Under the pieces are notes generated by a model. It saw only the letters and a program-made list of their open reading frames with translations. It was not told the DNA's origin and made no database searches. 64,000 nt of DNA from Hyunsoonleella pacifica (GTDB lineage: Bacteria > Bacteroidota > Bacteroidia > Flavobacteriales > Flavobacteriaceae). Positions 26,047-34,292 of the stretch are shown here, one piece after another (within the stretch, counting starts at the first letter, position 1; each line of letters begins with the position of its first letter). A program made the translations under genes and the position numbers. The DNA is taken from positions 475,856-539,855 of the forward strand of contig NZ_SIRS01000004.1 in assembly GCF_004310335.1 (NCBI RefSeq). The letters run 5' to 3'.

Positions 26047-26769
26047 TTGAACCTAACAAATCAACATAAAGCCCTATTGTTGACACTGCTGCTTACTGGT
26101 ACGGTGGTACTTTCTGTTTTTAATTTAAGTTTAAAGAAACAGAATGAAAGAATTGCAGAAAGTTATTACGAACTAGAACCTGAAAAAGAACTTACCGAAG
26201 ACGAATTAAAACTTCTTGAGGCTTTAGAAAATAAAAATAACGCCAAAGCAGAAACTAATAAAGCGTTTAACGAAACTAAAAACAATAAACACTTTGCCCA
26301 AGCTTATAAAACTATTGCACCTCCTGAAGATTACCAACCTCGATCCAGTAATATAAATAGTGAAAATGCTATAGAAAGCTATAAATCTAAGTATAAAACT
26401 AATAATCAAGCTAAACTTAAAAGCGAAGATTTATCATCATTTAGTAAAGTGAATGATTTACTAAAAAAACAAAAAGGAGAAGGTGCCAATACCAAGAGTA
26501 CTGTAAGCTACTCTTTAAAAAATCGTGACGATATTTATATTCCTATTCCCGTTTACCTATGCGAAACAAGTGGGAAAATTGTAGTAAATATTTCTGTAAA
26601 CTCTGAAGGAGATGTGATTGATGCTTATACAAATACATCATCTACTTCATCCAATGAATGCTTAATTGAACATGCGCTTCAATATGCTAAAGACTCTAGG
26701 TTTAGTAAGGATGCTTCTAAAAAAAGCCAAATAGGTTCAATTACATTTAACTTTGTAGGTAAACGGTAG
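26047..26769 (+). CDS. Membrane-anchored protein with TonB-C-like domain, TTG start
   Basis: 240 residues: a short N-terminus, one transmembrane helix (about 9-27, ALLLTLLLTGTVVLSVFNLS), a long acidic then polar linker (ELEPEKELTEDELKLLEALE; about 30-150) and a C-terminal domain (about 165-238, SGKIVVNISVNSEGDVIDA) resembling the TonB C-terminal fold. This topology fits an inner-membrane energy-transducer-like protein, but the linker lacks the Pro/Lys repeats of classic TonB and no ExbB/ExbD is adjacent. The only reasonable start is the TTG at 26047. Its 3' end overlaps the convergent thioredoxin-like gene by 23 bases. Confidence 0.75.
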   Translation: MNLTNQHKALLLTLLLTGTVVLSVFNLSLKKQNERIAESYYELEPEKELTEDELKLLEALENKNNAKAETNKAFNETKNNKHFAQAYKTIAPPEDYQPRSSNINSENAIESYKSKYKTNNQAKLKSEDLSSFSKVNDLLKKQKGEGANTKSTVSYSLKNRDDIYIPIPVYLCETSGKIVVNISVNSEGDVIDAYTNTSSTSSNECLIEHALQYAKDSRFSKDASKKSQIGSITFNFVGKR

Positions 26770-27373
26770 AAGGTTGTAACCTATTTAATATTTCTATAAT
26801 ATCTTCAATTATATTTTTCCCTTTATTATCGTTATACCAGTGTTGTAAGTCTTCTTTAAAACTTTGAGTAAGCGCTCCATTAATAGCTATAAATCTATTT
26901 ACATAACCTGTTGCTTCACTTGGTCTTGGGCCATAAGTGTCTAAAACTTCTCCAGAGTTATTATCTATGATGATTAATTTAGGTATTGCTTTTTTTCCGT
27001 AGGTTAAAAAGGCATCCATCAATAATGGGTTTTCATCTCGAAGTACAACACGATACTTTATATTAGGAGCTACCTCAGCAATTTTATTAAGTACAGGTAA
27101 AATGTGTGCAGCATCTCCACACCAGCTTTCTGCAATTACCAACCAAGTTATCTGGAAATTAAATTTTAAGAGGTTTGTCCTTGATTGTGCAGAAACTTTT
27201 AATGTTTTATCCCAACGCTTCATACGCCTATCATTCAGCTTTGTATAATGTATTAATGCTTGCGACTGATTATGACCAGTGGTAGCACTTTTTTGAGCCA
27301 ATTCTTCCACTAAGGCACGATATGCTTCATAAGACATACTGCGTTTAATTCCAGATTCTATAATGCGTTTCAT
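26747..27373 (-). CDS. Thioredoxin-family protein with WCGDA motif (paralogue 2)
   Basis: 208 residues with a thioredoxin-like fold in which the usual CxxC is reduced to a single Cys: ESWCGDAAHILPVLNKIAE. The rest (LKVSAQSRTNLLKFNFQITW, RDENPLLMDAFLTYGKKAIP with the cis-Pro, then LDTYGPRPSEATGY) matches its neighbour at 27526, a clear tandem duplicate. Thioredoxin_9-type proteins are common in Bacteroidota; with one Cys a classical disulfide reductase is unlikely and the function is unknown. No signal peptide. Confidence 0.88.
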   Translation of the reverse strand: MKRIIESGIKRSMSYEAYRALVEELAQKSATTGHNQSQALIHYTKLNDRRMKRWDKTLKVSAQSRTNLLKFNFQITWLVIAESWCGDAAHILPVLNKIAEVAPNIKYRVVLRDENPLLMDAFLTYGKKAIPKLIIIDNNSGEVLDTYGPRPSEATGYVNRFIAINGALTQSFKEDLQHWYNDNKGKNIIEDIIEILNRLQPSTVYLQS

Positions 27374-27472
27374 GATAAATATTTTAAAGCCTTAATAACA
27401 AATGTAACTGGAACGCTATTGTAATCTGCTGACTTTTATCATATTTAAGAGAAACAAGACTACTTTAACAAA

Positions 27473-27499
27473 AAAAGTAGCTCATAAAGAGCTACTTTT
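27473..27499 (-). terminator. Rho-independent terminator between the thioredoxin paralogues
   Basis: An 11-bp stem AAAAGTAGCTC/GAGCTACTTTT with a 5-base loop. On the minus strand it is followed by TTT, so it can end transcripts of the upstream paralogue (27526-28146). The two paralogues are therefore probably separate transcription units. Confidence 0.8.
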
Positions 27500-27525
27500 A
27501 AAATTAGTATTAACCTTATACAATA

Positions 27526-28146
27526 CTAAACACAAGCTTCAGATTCAAACCTGCAAAGCATTTTTGTTATATCATCAATAATATTTTGTCCCTTATTTTT
27601 ATTATACCATACTTGTAAATCTTCCTTAAATTCAGGTGTTAATTTACCATGTTCCACTTTATAAGCATTCACTAAACCTGTTGCTTCACTTGGTCTTGGT
27701 CCAAAAGTATCCAAAACCTCTCCTGTTTCATTATCAATTATAATCAACTTAGCAATAGCTCTACCTCCATTGGTTAAAAACATATCCATAAGCTCTAAGT
27801 TTTCATCACGAAGCACCAGTCTTAAATCAATATTTGGGTTAAGTTCTGCCAGTTTATTTAAAACAGGAATAACATGAGCTGCATCACCACACCAGCTCTC
27901 TGTAATAACCAACCAAGTGATAGATTGATTAAAATCCGAAACTTTAGTTTTAACTTCCTCAGATACCTTCAAAGTTTTATCCCAACGTTTCATACGGCGT
28001 GCATTAAGCCTCGTATAATTGATTAATGCTTCTGTTTGTTGTATACCCGTCGTACCATTGTTATCTGCCAAAGTGTTTACTAAATCCTTGTAGGCATCAT
28101 ACGATATACTCTTTTTTAAACTCTCTTGAATTGTTGGGTGTATCAT
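27526..28146 (-). CDS. Thioredoxin-family protein with WCGDA motif (paralogue 1)
   Basis: 206 residues, closely related along its whole length to the neighbour at 26747, with the same single-Cys active-site motif TESWCGDAAHVIPVLNKLAE, a RDENLELMDMFLTNGGRAIA stretch and LDTFGPRPSEATGL. Unlike that neighbour it ends in a Cys-containing tail (RFESEACV). The paralogue at 26747 ends in PSTVYLQS without Cys, so the tails have diverged. Function unknown. It has its own terminator downstream. No signal peptide, so presumably cytoplasmic. Confidence 0.88.
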   Translation of the reverse strand: MIHPTIQESLKKSISYDAYKDLVNTLADNNGTTGIQQTEALINYTRLNARRMKRWDKTLKVSEEVKTKVSDFNQSITWLVITESWCGDAAHVIPVLNKLAELNPNIDLRLVLRDENLELMDMFLTNGGRAIAKLIIIDNETGEVLDTFGPRPSEATGLVNAYKVEHGKLTPEFKEDLQVWYNKNKGQNIIDDITKMLCRFESEACV

Positions 28147-28343
28147 TTTTATTTTTTTATTATCTACTTTGTCTAATTTAATACTACATCCTTACGCAAT
28201 AGTGTACGAAGTAATAATTTTTATTATAAATCTAGCGTAACATTAGTTGCATTTTCTCATTGTTTTTCTAAAATATTTCACTGAAATTTATCGCACCAAA
28301 TATTAAAAAAAAGAGTAACTTTAATTCTCAAATTCTCACTTAT

Positions 28344-28910
28344 ATGAATGAAAAACATAGATGCGGTTGGTGTGTTGGTGATCCGCTATACGAGGCATAT
28401 CATGATGAAGAATGGGGCGTTCCTGTTTATGATGATGACACACTATTTGAATTTTTAATTTTGGAAACCTTTCAAGCAGGATTAAGTTGGATAACCGTAT
28501 TACGCAAACGAGAGAATTTCAGGAAAGCTTTTGATAGTTTTAATTATAAAAAAATAGCGAATTACAATCAGGATAAAGTTGATGCATTACTTCAAGATGC
28601 CAGTATTATTCGTAATAAGCTAAAAGTTAACGCTACTATTACTAATGCACAATCCTTTATAAAAACACAAGAAGAGTTTGGTAGTTTTAGCTCTTATATA
28701 TGGAATTTTGTTGATAATAAACCCATAAAAAATAAACTTAAAGACTACAAAAATGCACCTGCCAATACACCTTTAAGTGATACAATAAGTAAAGATTTAA
28801 AAAAAAGAGGGTTTAAGTTTGTTGGCACCACTGTTGTATATGCACATATGCAAGCTACTGGTATGGTAAATGACCATGAAATGAATTGTTTTAGGTATAA
28901 TGAAGTATAG
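28344..28910 (+). CDS. tag: DNA-3-methyladenine glycosylase I
   Basis: Excises 3-methyladenine from alkylated DNA in base-excision repair. 188 residues. The N-terminal zinc-site and family signature RCGWCVGDPLYEAYHDEEWG, the ETFQAGLSWITVLRKRENFR helix-hairpin-helix region and the C-terminal VGTTVVYAHMQATGMVNDHE with the last zinc ligands are present. The gene overlaps the next reading frame by 11 bases. No adaptive-response genes (ada/alkB) are close, so it probably serves housekeeping repair. Confidence 0.96.
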   Translation: MNEKHRCGWCVGDPLYEAYHDEEWGVPVYDDDTLFEFLILETFQAGLSWITVLRKRENFRKAFDSFNYKKIANYNQDKVDALLQDASIIRNKLKVNATITNAQSFIKTQEEFGSFSSYIWNFVDNKPIKNKLKDYKNAPANTPLSDTISKDLKKRGFKFVGTTVVYAHMQATGMVNDHEMNCFRYNEV

Positions 28911-29475
28911 TTTTTTTATCTGCTTACTATGGTTTTCTTTTTCTTTTTCTCAAGTTAAAGATGAGAAAGAAGAACGTATTTCGCTTTCTGAATTTCCTAA
29001 AATTGCCCAAAACTATTTTAGTAACTTTTCTGATCAAGTAAAATATTTAAAATTTTATCGTGAAACTGATGGCGAAAAACAAAGTTTTGAGGCAAAGTTT
29101 AAAATACACAAGTTATACTATAGTGCTGAATTTGATGCACTTGGAAAATTAGAAGATATTGAGATAGTAATTAAAAAAAGACATATTGCCAAAGAAGTTT
29201 TAACTAGAATTATGGCATATTTTGAGGCTAATTATAAAAAAACTAGACTATTAAAAATCCAAAAGCAATACGTAAATCACACAAATACAAACGATAAATC
29301 ATTTATACAGCATATTGTGGATAATCCTAACGACAGGTATACTCACTTTGAAATTATTGCTGAAACAAAAACTGAGAAACTACGTGAATTAAGTGAATTC
29401 ACTTTTAATAAAAATGGCAACTTTGAAAGTTCTCGTAAAGTTACTTCATCATCTTACGAACATGCGTTGTATTAA
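28900..29475 (+). CDS. Exported protein of unknown function, PepSY-like
   Basis: 191 residues with a signal peptide (MKYSFFICLLWFSFSFSQ). The mature part alternates short strands and helices, with a segment KLYYSAEFDALGKLEDIEIV that resembles a PepSY-like unit (substrate-inhibitor fold), but similarity is weak and I do not assign it firmly. The start overlaps tag by 11 bases, and its 3' end overlaps the next gene by 14 bases, so tag, this gene and the DUF2490 barrel form a coupled unit. A periplasmic partner of the following barrel is a reasonable guess. Confidence 0.75.
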   Translation: MKYSFFICLLWFSFSFSQVKDEKEERISLSEFPKIAQNYFSNFSDQVKYLKFYRETDGEKQSFEAKFKIHKLYYSAEFDALGKLEDIEIVIKKRHIAKEVLTRIMAYFEANYKKTRLLKIQKQYVNHTNTNDKSFIQHIVDNPNDRYTHFEIIAETKTEKLRELSEFTFNKNGNFESSRKVTSSSYEHALY

Positions 29476-30145
29476 ATCGCTTATTCTTTCTATTGGGTTA
29501 TATCTTGTAAGTACAAACCTGTTTGCTCAAAATAATTTTACAGGTTTTGGGGAGTCAGTTTTAGCAGTAAATCACAAGATATCTCAATCTTACACTGTGA
29601 ATTTTGCTCTTGAGACACGTTATTTTATACATAGAAATAATACTTTCCTTTTAAATTACCAGCAGATTGATTTCGCACATTTTTCTACATTAAATTTAAA
29701 CTACAATCATTCTTTAAGTTTAGGTTTAGAATATAGAAATAGAGCTGTTTTTAATGAAGGTTCTAATGAGTTTCGTACTACAGAACAATACAACTACAAA
29801 ACACAAAAATTAGGCGTACGTTATGGTCATCGTTTTAGAAGTGAACAACGGTTTTTTGAAAATGAAACAGTTTTTAGACAACGCTATCGTTTTGCTGTAG
29901 ATTTTCCCTTAAATGGAGAAAAATTAGATATTGGCGAAGCTTACTTGGTTAGTTCCTCAGAAAGTTTATTGAGCTTAAGTAAATTTATTAAGCCAGAAAT
30001 AGATATTAGGTTATCATCACAAATAGGATGGCAGATTACCGAACAGTTAAAATTACAAACTGGTTTAGAATATCGTTTAGGAGCGTTTAATTTAGAGGCA
30101 AGTCATCAAGTTTTTTTGTTAACTACTGGGGTTTTAAAAATATAA
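29462..30145 (+). CDS. DUF2490 outer-membrane beta-barrel-type protein
   Basis: 227 residues. I chose the ATG at 29462 because it begins a clean signal peptide (MRCIKSLILSIGLYLVSTNL, cleaved near FAQ); upstream in-frame ATGs lie inside the preceding gene and give no signal. The mature protein is a run of amphipathic strands (LGLEYRNRAVFNEG, LGVRYGHRFRSEQRFF, LQTGLEYRLGAF), the pattern of DUF2490, ending in a hydrophobic strand LTTGVLKI. Probably a small outer-membrane barrel; no transported substrate is known. Convergent with aat (8-base gap). Confidence 0.8.
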   Translation: MRCIKSLILSIGLYLVSTNLFAQNNFTGFGESVLAVNHKISQSYTVNFALETRYFIHRNNTFLLNYQQIDFAHFSTLNLNYNHSLSLGLEYRNRAVFNEGSNEFRTTEQYNYKTQKLGVRYGHRFRSEQRFFENETVFRQRYRFAVDFPLNGEKLDIGEAYLVSSSESLLSLSKFIKPEIDIRLSSQIGWQITEQLKLQTGLEYRLGAFNLEASHQVFLLTTGVLKI

Positions 30146-30152
30146 ATTAAAG

Positions 30153-30782
30153 TTATCCTTTTAAAACCTTTAGAAATTTGTCTCTCGGCATTTCCTCTGC
30201 CCCTAAACTAGCTAAATGATTTGTGAAAACTTGGCAATCTATAAGTTTATAATCGGTATTCTGAATAAATGATATAAATCCAACTTTACTAGCGTTACTT
30301 TCTTTTGCAAACATACTTTCGCCAGTAAAAATACCATTACCCAAATCTATACCGTATAATCCTCCAACTAGATTACTACTGTTCCAAACTTCAATAGATT
30401 TTGCATAACCTAAATTATGCATTTCTGTATAAGCATCAATCATATTATTTGTAATCCAAGTACCTTGTTGTCCACTTCTTTTTGCTTCAGCACAAGCCTT
30501 TATAACATCAACAAATGCATTATTTACTGTAACAGTATAATCTTTATTGCGTAACACTTTCCGCATACTTTTAGACACCTTAAGCTTTTTTGGAAACAAA
30601 ACAAAACGTGGGTCTGGGCTCCACCACAAAATAGGTTCATCACTTTCAAACCATGGGAATATGCCAGAACGGTACGCAAGCAATAAGCGAGCTACAGATA
30701 AATCGCCACCAATAGCTAAGATACCTTCCTCGGATGCCTCTGAAATATCAGGAAACCACAACGCTTCTGTTAAGAACTTCAC
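30153..30782 (-). CDS. aat: Leucyl/phenylalanyl-tRNA-protein transferase
   Basis: Adds Leu or Phe to proteins with N-terminal Arg/Lys, marking them for ClpS/ClpAP degradation (N-degron pathway). 209 residues. Family blocks: FPDISEASEEGILAIGGDLS, RSGIFPWFESDEPILWWSPDPR-x-VLFP, the AEAKRSGQQGTWITNNMIDA region and SIEVWNSSNLVGGLYGIDLG, then FTGESMF. Complete and apparently functional. Only 8 bases separate its stop from the convergent DUF2490 gene, so there is no room for a private terminator. Confidence 0.96.
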   Translation of the reverse strand: MKFLTEALWFPDISEASEEGILAIGGDLSVARLLLAYRSGIFPWFESDEPILWWSPDPRFVLFPKKLKVSKSMRKVLRNKDYTVTVNNAFVDVIKACAEAKRSGQQGTWITNNMIDAYTEMHNLGYAKSIEVWNSSNLVGGLYGIDLGNGIFTGESMFAKESNASKVGFISFIQNTDYKLIDCQVFTNHLASLGAEEMPRDKFLKVLKG

Positions 30783-30842
30783 TTAATACTAAATTTTTCT
30801 CTGCCTAATTAAAGACGACTACAATTTTTTTATAAAAATAAG

Positions 30843-30875
30843 AAACCTCAATGCTTTTTAAAAACATTGAGGTTT
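30843..30875 (-). terminator. Terminator of the DUF3127 gene
   Basis: An 11-bp stem AAACCTCAATG/CATTGAGGTTT with an 11-base loop between the DUF3127 gene and aat. The minus strand continues CTTATTTTTAT, which is U-rich; the plus strand also has a T tract, so it may work both ways. Confidence 0.7.
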
Positions 30876-30934
30876 GTTTTATTATAAATCTATCTTTTGA
30901 TTTTGTAAATCGAAAAGAAACTATTTTACAAGAA

Positions 30935-31312
30935 TTAAAAAGGTAAATCGTCGTGATCTCCTTCATTTAAATCTCCAGCAGGCTCAAAAGCATCAGCAGG
31001 TGGTACAGGAGGTACATTTTCTCCTGCTGTAGCTTGTTGTATTGCTTCTATTCTCCAACCTTGTACTGAGTTAAAATATTTTGTCTCACCTTGTGGATTT
31101 ACCCACTCTCTTCCTCTAAGGTTGATATTAACTTTTACTTGCTGACCAACTTGGTAATTATTTAATAAATCGGTCTTATCTTGTACAAATTCAACCAATA
31201 TATGCTGAGGATATTGCTCCTCTGTAGTTACTACAACTTCTCTTTTTCTAAATCCGTTACTCCCAAAAGTTTGAGTCTCACCAATCATTTTAATTCTTCC
31301 TTGAACTTCCAT
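30935..31312 (-). CDS. DUF3127 OB-fold-like protein with an SSB-type acidic tail
   Basis: 125 residues. The N-terminal about 90 residues match DUF3127 (MEVQGRIKMIGETQTFGSNG, FRKREVVVTTEEQYPQHILV, NINLRGREWVNPQGE-K-FNS) with a predicted OB-fold. A Pro/Ala-rich linker follows and the protein ends NEGDHDDLPF, almost the same as the C-terminal tip of the SSB at 55829 (DDNDDLPF). In SSB this tip recruits replication and repair proteins, so a ssDNA- or SSB-interactome role is plausible but not shown. A possible alternative is a plain protein-binding tail. Own terminator downstream. Confidence 0.85.
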   Translation of the reverse strand: MEVQGRIKMIGETQTFGSNGFRKREVVVTTEEQYPQHILVEFVQDKTDLLNNYQVGQQVKVNINLRGREWVNPQGETKYFNSVQGWRIEAIQQATAGENVPPVPPADAFEPAGDLNEGDHDDLPF

Positions 31313-31393
31313 ATATTCTATATTTATTTAATTTGATTTCTATTATAATACTTCTATTTCAATCTCTAATCATTACTTAATGATACATTTTTT

Positions 31394-32263
31394 CTAACTT
31401 AATAATACTTTCCAAGCACTTTGCACATCTCCAAAACTTAAATATTTATGTGCAAGTTTATGCTTCTCTCTATGATTTGCTTCTTTTATTTTAGGATAAC
31501 GCTCCCCTATATCACTTATAAAACTAGCAACTTCAGTTTCACTCGGTAATGCTTCTACGTTACCTAACATCCCTAAATCGTTTCCCGTTAAAATCATACT
31601 ATTTTTCACATGATCTGGAAAACTATCAACCCCAATACCTTTTGAAGACAACGGTTTGGGTATTTCAAAAAAGCCTTTGCTTGCTCGAGTATAAAAGCTG
31701 CCTCCAGCACGCGCTACCAAATCTAATTTCTTTTGATTAATAGTTTCATCTTCATTCAAAAACTCATCATCTACATGAAATTTTAGGACTTCACAAATCA
31801 CTAAATTTCCTGCACCACCTTCAGTTCCTAATTTCACAACCTCATTAACCTTACACTCAAACTGAATAGGAGATTCCGCAACACGAAATGGTTGAACAAC
31901 ATCAGATTTTAACATGGTTAATCCAGCTTTTTCAAACTCGTTAACTAATTCAGCATATTCTGTACTAGCTAGAGACATTTGATGTACCAAATCGTAATTT
32001 ACTACATTTATAACAACTTCCTTTACAGCTTCAACATTCTGCAATGTGTGTTTGGTAGTGTTATCTTTCACCTTTCTAGCAGGAGAGAAAATTAAAATTG
32101 GTGGATTAGCACTAAACACATTAAAAAAGCTAAATGGCGATAAATTGGGATTGCCCCTTTCATCAATAGTACTAGCAAACGCTATAGGTCTTGGTGCAAC
32201 TGCACTCAGTAAAAGACTATGTAATTTACTGGTTGTTAAAGCACTTGGAATGTATGATGCCAT
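31394..32263 (-). CDS. Flavin reductase-like domain protein
   Basis: 289 residues. The N-terminal two-thirds is a flavin reductase-like (FMN-binding split barrel) domain: VAPRPIAFASTIDERGNPNLSPFSFFNVFSANPPILIFSP-type N-terminus (seen as LSAVAPRPIAFAST and NLSPFSFFNVFSANPP), the DNTTKHTLQN segment and ESPIQFECKV. The last about 90 residues are an added segment seen in Bacteroidota homologues (AGGSFYTRASKGFFEIPKPL). Likely binds FMN; physiological partner unknown. A TACATTTG -7 box (minus strand) is just upstream. Divergent from the histidine kinase. Confidence 0.88.
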   Translation of the reverse strand: MASYIPSALTTSKLHSLLLSAVAPRPIAFASTIDERGNPNLSPFSFFNVFSANPPILIFSPARKVKDNTTKHTLQNVEAVKEVVINVVNYDLVHQMSLASTEYAELVNEFEKAGLTMLKSDVVQPFRVAESPIQFECKVNEVVKLGTEGGAGNLVICEVLKFHVDDEFLNEDETINQKKLDLVARAGGSFYTRASKGFFEIPKPLSSKGIGVDSFPDHVKNSMILTGNDLGMLGNVEALPSETEVASFISDIGERYPKIKEANHREKHKLAHKYLSFGDVQSAWKVLLS

Positions 32264-32281
32264 TTATTTTTTCAATTTGAA

Positions 32282-32289
32282 CAAATGTA
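32282..32289 (-). promoter_or_regulatory. -7 box of the flavin reductase gene
   Basis: Minus-strand TACATTTG matches TAnnTTTG exactly, 18 bases before the ATG, with no clear -33 element. Confidence 0.5.
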
Positions 32290-32383
32290 ACTATTCTCGT
32301 AATCATCTAAAAACTGATTTACTAACAACTAAGACAATAATATTAACAGATTTACATTATATTACAGGTTAAATAATTTTTGA

Positions 32384-33535
32384 ATGATTTTTACAAAGTA
32401 TTCCAACACGTTTCGTTGGATAATGATAGTACTTTCTTTCCTTATTGTAACTTTAATTTTGTGGAACACCTATGTGTTTTTTCAGAATTTTAAGGAAGAA
32501 GAACGTGTAAAAATGGAAAACTGGTCGTTCGCTCAAGATGAACTTATAAAGTCTGATAACAACACCAATTTAAATCTTACCCTTAAGATTTTACAAAGCA
32601 ACAATACCACTCCAATGATTGTTATTAATGAAGATGGTAGTATTGATAATCATTCCAATTTAAACGAAAACAAAATAAACGACCCAAAATATGTAGAGAA
32701 GATTATCAATCGTTTTAAACAAGAAAACAACCCTATTGATGTAATCATAAATGGCAAATTATTCCAGACCATTTATTACGGTAACTCTCCTCTGCTAAAC
32801 AAGTTAAAATACTATCCCTTAGCATTATTGCTTATCATTTTCCTTTTTGCAGGTGTTATTTACTTTTTTTACAAGAGTAATAAAAATGCTAGCCAGAACA
32901 AGCTATGGAGTGGCATGGCAAAAGAAACGGCTCACCAAATTGGCACGCCTTTATCTTCTTTAATTGGATGGACTGAACTATTAAAAACTGAAAATGTTAA
33001 CCCAGAATATATTGCTGAAATTGAAAAAGATATAGACAGGTTACAGACTATTACAGAACGCTTCAGTAAAATAGGGTCATTACCTACTCTTGAAACAACT
33101 GATATTGTGGAAGAGACAAGACAAGCTTATGAATATTTAAAACGACGCTCTTCAAATTTAGTGGAATTTAATATTATTACTCCTGAAGACAATATCCCAG
33201 TAAAAATAAACAAACAACTATATGGTTGGACTATTGAAAACCTAGTTAAAAATGGTATTGATGCCATGAAAGGTAGAGGAAAAATAATTATTAAAATTTC
33301 GCAATTAGAAAACAATGTAAAAGTAAGTGTAAGCGACACAGGAAAAGGCATCCCTAAAAAGAATTTCAATACAATTTTTGAACCTGGATATACTACAAAA
33401 AAACGAGGTTGGGGATTAGGCTTATCACTTACCAAACGTATCGTTGAAGATTTTCATGATGGTAAAATAAAAGTACTTAATTCAACTTTAGGAAAAGGTA
33501 CTACAATTCAAATCAGTTTAAAACGTGAAAACTAA
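32384..33535 (+). CDS. Membrane sensor histidine kinase
   Basis: 383 residues: two transmembrane helices (about 12-33 and 143-162) flank a periplasmic sensor region of about 105 residues without a recognised domain. There is no HAMP domain; the H-box follows directly (GMAKETAHQIGTPLSSLIGW, phospho-acceptor His184). The ATP-binding domain has an N box (NLVKNGIDAM), G1 (DTGKGIP), an F box (FEPGYTTK) and G2 (GWGLGLSL). The H-box TAHQIGTPLSSL is a variant common in Bacteroidota. No response regulator is adjacent, so it is an orphan kinase. The next gene overlaps its stop (TAATG), implying a functional link. Confidence 0.93.
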   Translation: MIFTKYSNTFRWIMIVLSFLIVTLILWNTYVFFQNFKEEERVKMENWSFAQDELIKSDNNTNLNLTLKILQSNNTTPMIVINEDGSIDNHSNLNENKINDPKYVEKIINRFKQENNPIDVIINGKLFQTIYYGNSPLLNKLKYYPLALLLIIFLFAGVIYFFYKSNKNASQNKLWSGMAKETAHQIGTPLSSLIGWTELLKTENVNPEYIAEIEKDIDRLQTITERFSKIGSLPTLETTDIVEETRQAYEYLKRRSSNLVEFNIITPEDNIPVKINKQLYGWTIENLVKNGIDAMKGRGKIIIKISQLENNVKVSVSDTGKGIPKKNFNTIFEPGYTTKKRGWGLGLSLTKRIVEDFHDGKIKVLNSTLGKGTTIQISLKREN

Positions 33536-33888
33536 TGAAGACTGAAGAACTAATCCTCGTAAAAAAAGTAGATTTAAAAAACAATTGCCCTGAATGTTTT
33601 AGTAAAGATGGTTTACAATTGACGTTTAAACAAAAATTTGTTGAAACGGCGTTCTACAAATCTATTACGAATAGTGTGAGTCATGAAATATTTTGCAACA
33701 CTTGTAATAGTATTATTTACCCAGAACGTTGGACGGATGATATAGAGCGTGTTTTTGAATATCACAAAAAGGCATTTACGCCAAAATCAACATCAAAAAG
33801 CTTTAAAAACATATTTTGGATACTACTTATTGCAGGATTGGCTATTTCTTTTACACTGGCATTCCTTGCAGTATTTAATTTGGAATAG
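33535..33888 (+). CDS. Zinc-ribbon membrane-anchored protein coupled to the kinase
   Basis: 117 residues with two Cys pairs (NCPECF at about 17-21 and FCNTCN at about 53-57), spaced as a zinc ribbon, and one C-terminal transmembrane helix (about 93-113). The start overlaps the kinase stop, so the pair is translationally coupled. I do not recognise the family. A tail-anchored zinc-binding accessory protein to the kinase is an inference from position only. Confidence 0.75.
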   Translation: MKTEELILVKKVDLKNNCPECFSKDGLQLTFKQKFVETAFYKSITNSVSHEIFCNTCNSIIYPERWTDDIERVFEYHKKAFTPKSTSKSFKNIFWILLIAGLAISFTLAFLAVFNLE

Positions 33889-33896
33889 CAGTAATC

Positions 33897-34286
33897 CTAA
33901 AAATTAGCTGCAATAGCGGCAGCAGTTTTTTGAAAATCTTCGGGTGCCATTTGTACTTTTTTAATAAAGCGCGCCTCATCCATGGAATGTAACGGAATTA
34001 AATGCACATGAGCATGTGGCACTTCCAAGCCTATTACCGTGAGTCCAACACGATTACAAGGTATCGTTTTTTCTATGGCTAAAGCCACTTTTCGAGAAAA
34101 ATGCATCAAACCACTATAAGTATCTTCGTCTAAATCAAACAACCTATCCACTTCCTTTTTAGGTATGCATAGCGTATGTCCTTCAGTATTAGGATTCACA
34201 TCCAAAAACGCCAAAAAACCATCTGTTTCCGCTACCTTGTAACACGGAATCTCTCCGTTTACAATTTTAGTGAAGATTGAAGCCAT
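33897..34286 (-). CDS. HIT-family nucleotide-binding protein
   Basis: 129 residues. The histidine triad motif is seen as VPHAHVHLIPL (pattern HxHxHxx), and the N-terminal part shows SIFTKIVNGEIPCYKV, typical of the HINT branch, with the ligand segment FLDVNPNTEGHTLCIPK. Members hydrolyse adenosine phosphoramidates or dinucleotides; exact activity unknown. It lies 6 bases downstream of greA and is probably in one transcript with it, a frequent pairing in Bacteroidota. Confidence 0.95.
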   Translation of the reverse strand: MASIFTKIVNGEIPCYKVAETDGFLAFLDVNPNTEGHTLCIPKKEVDRLFDLDEDTYSGLMHFSRKVALAIEKTIPCNRVGLTVIGLEVPHAHVHLIPLHSMDEARFIKKVQMAPEDFQKTAAAIAANF

Positions 34287-34292
34287 ATATAT

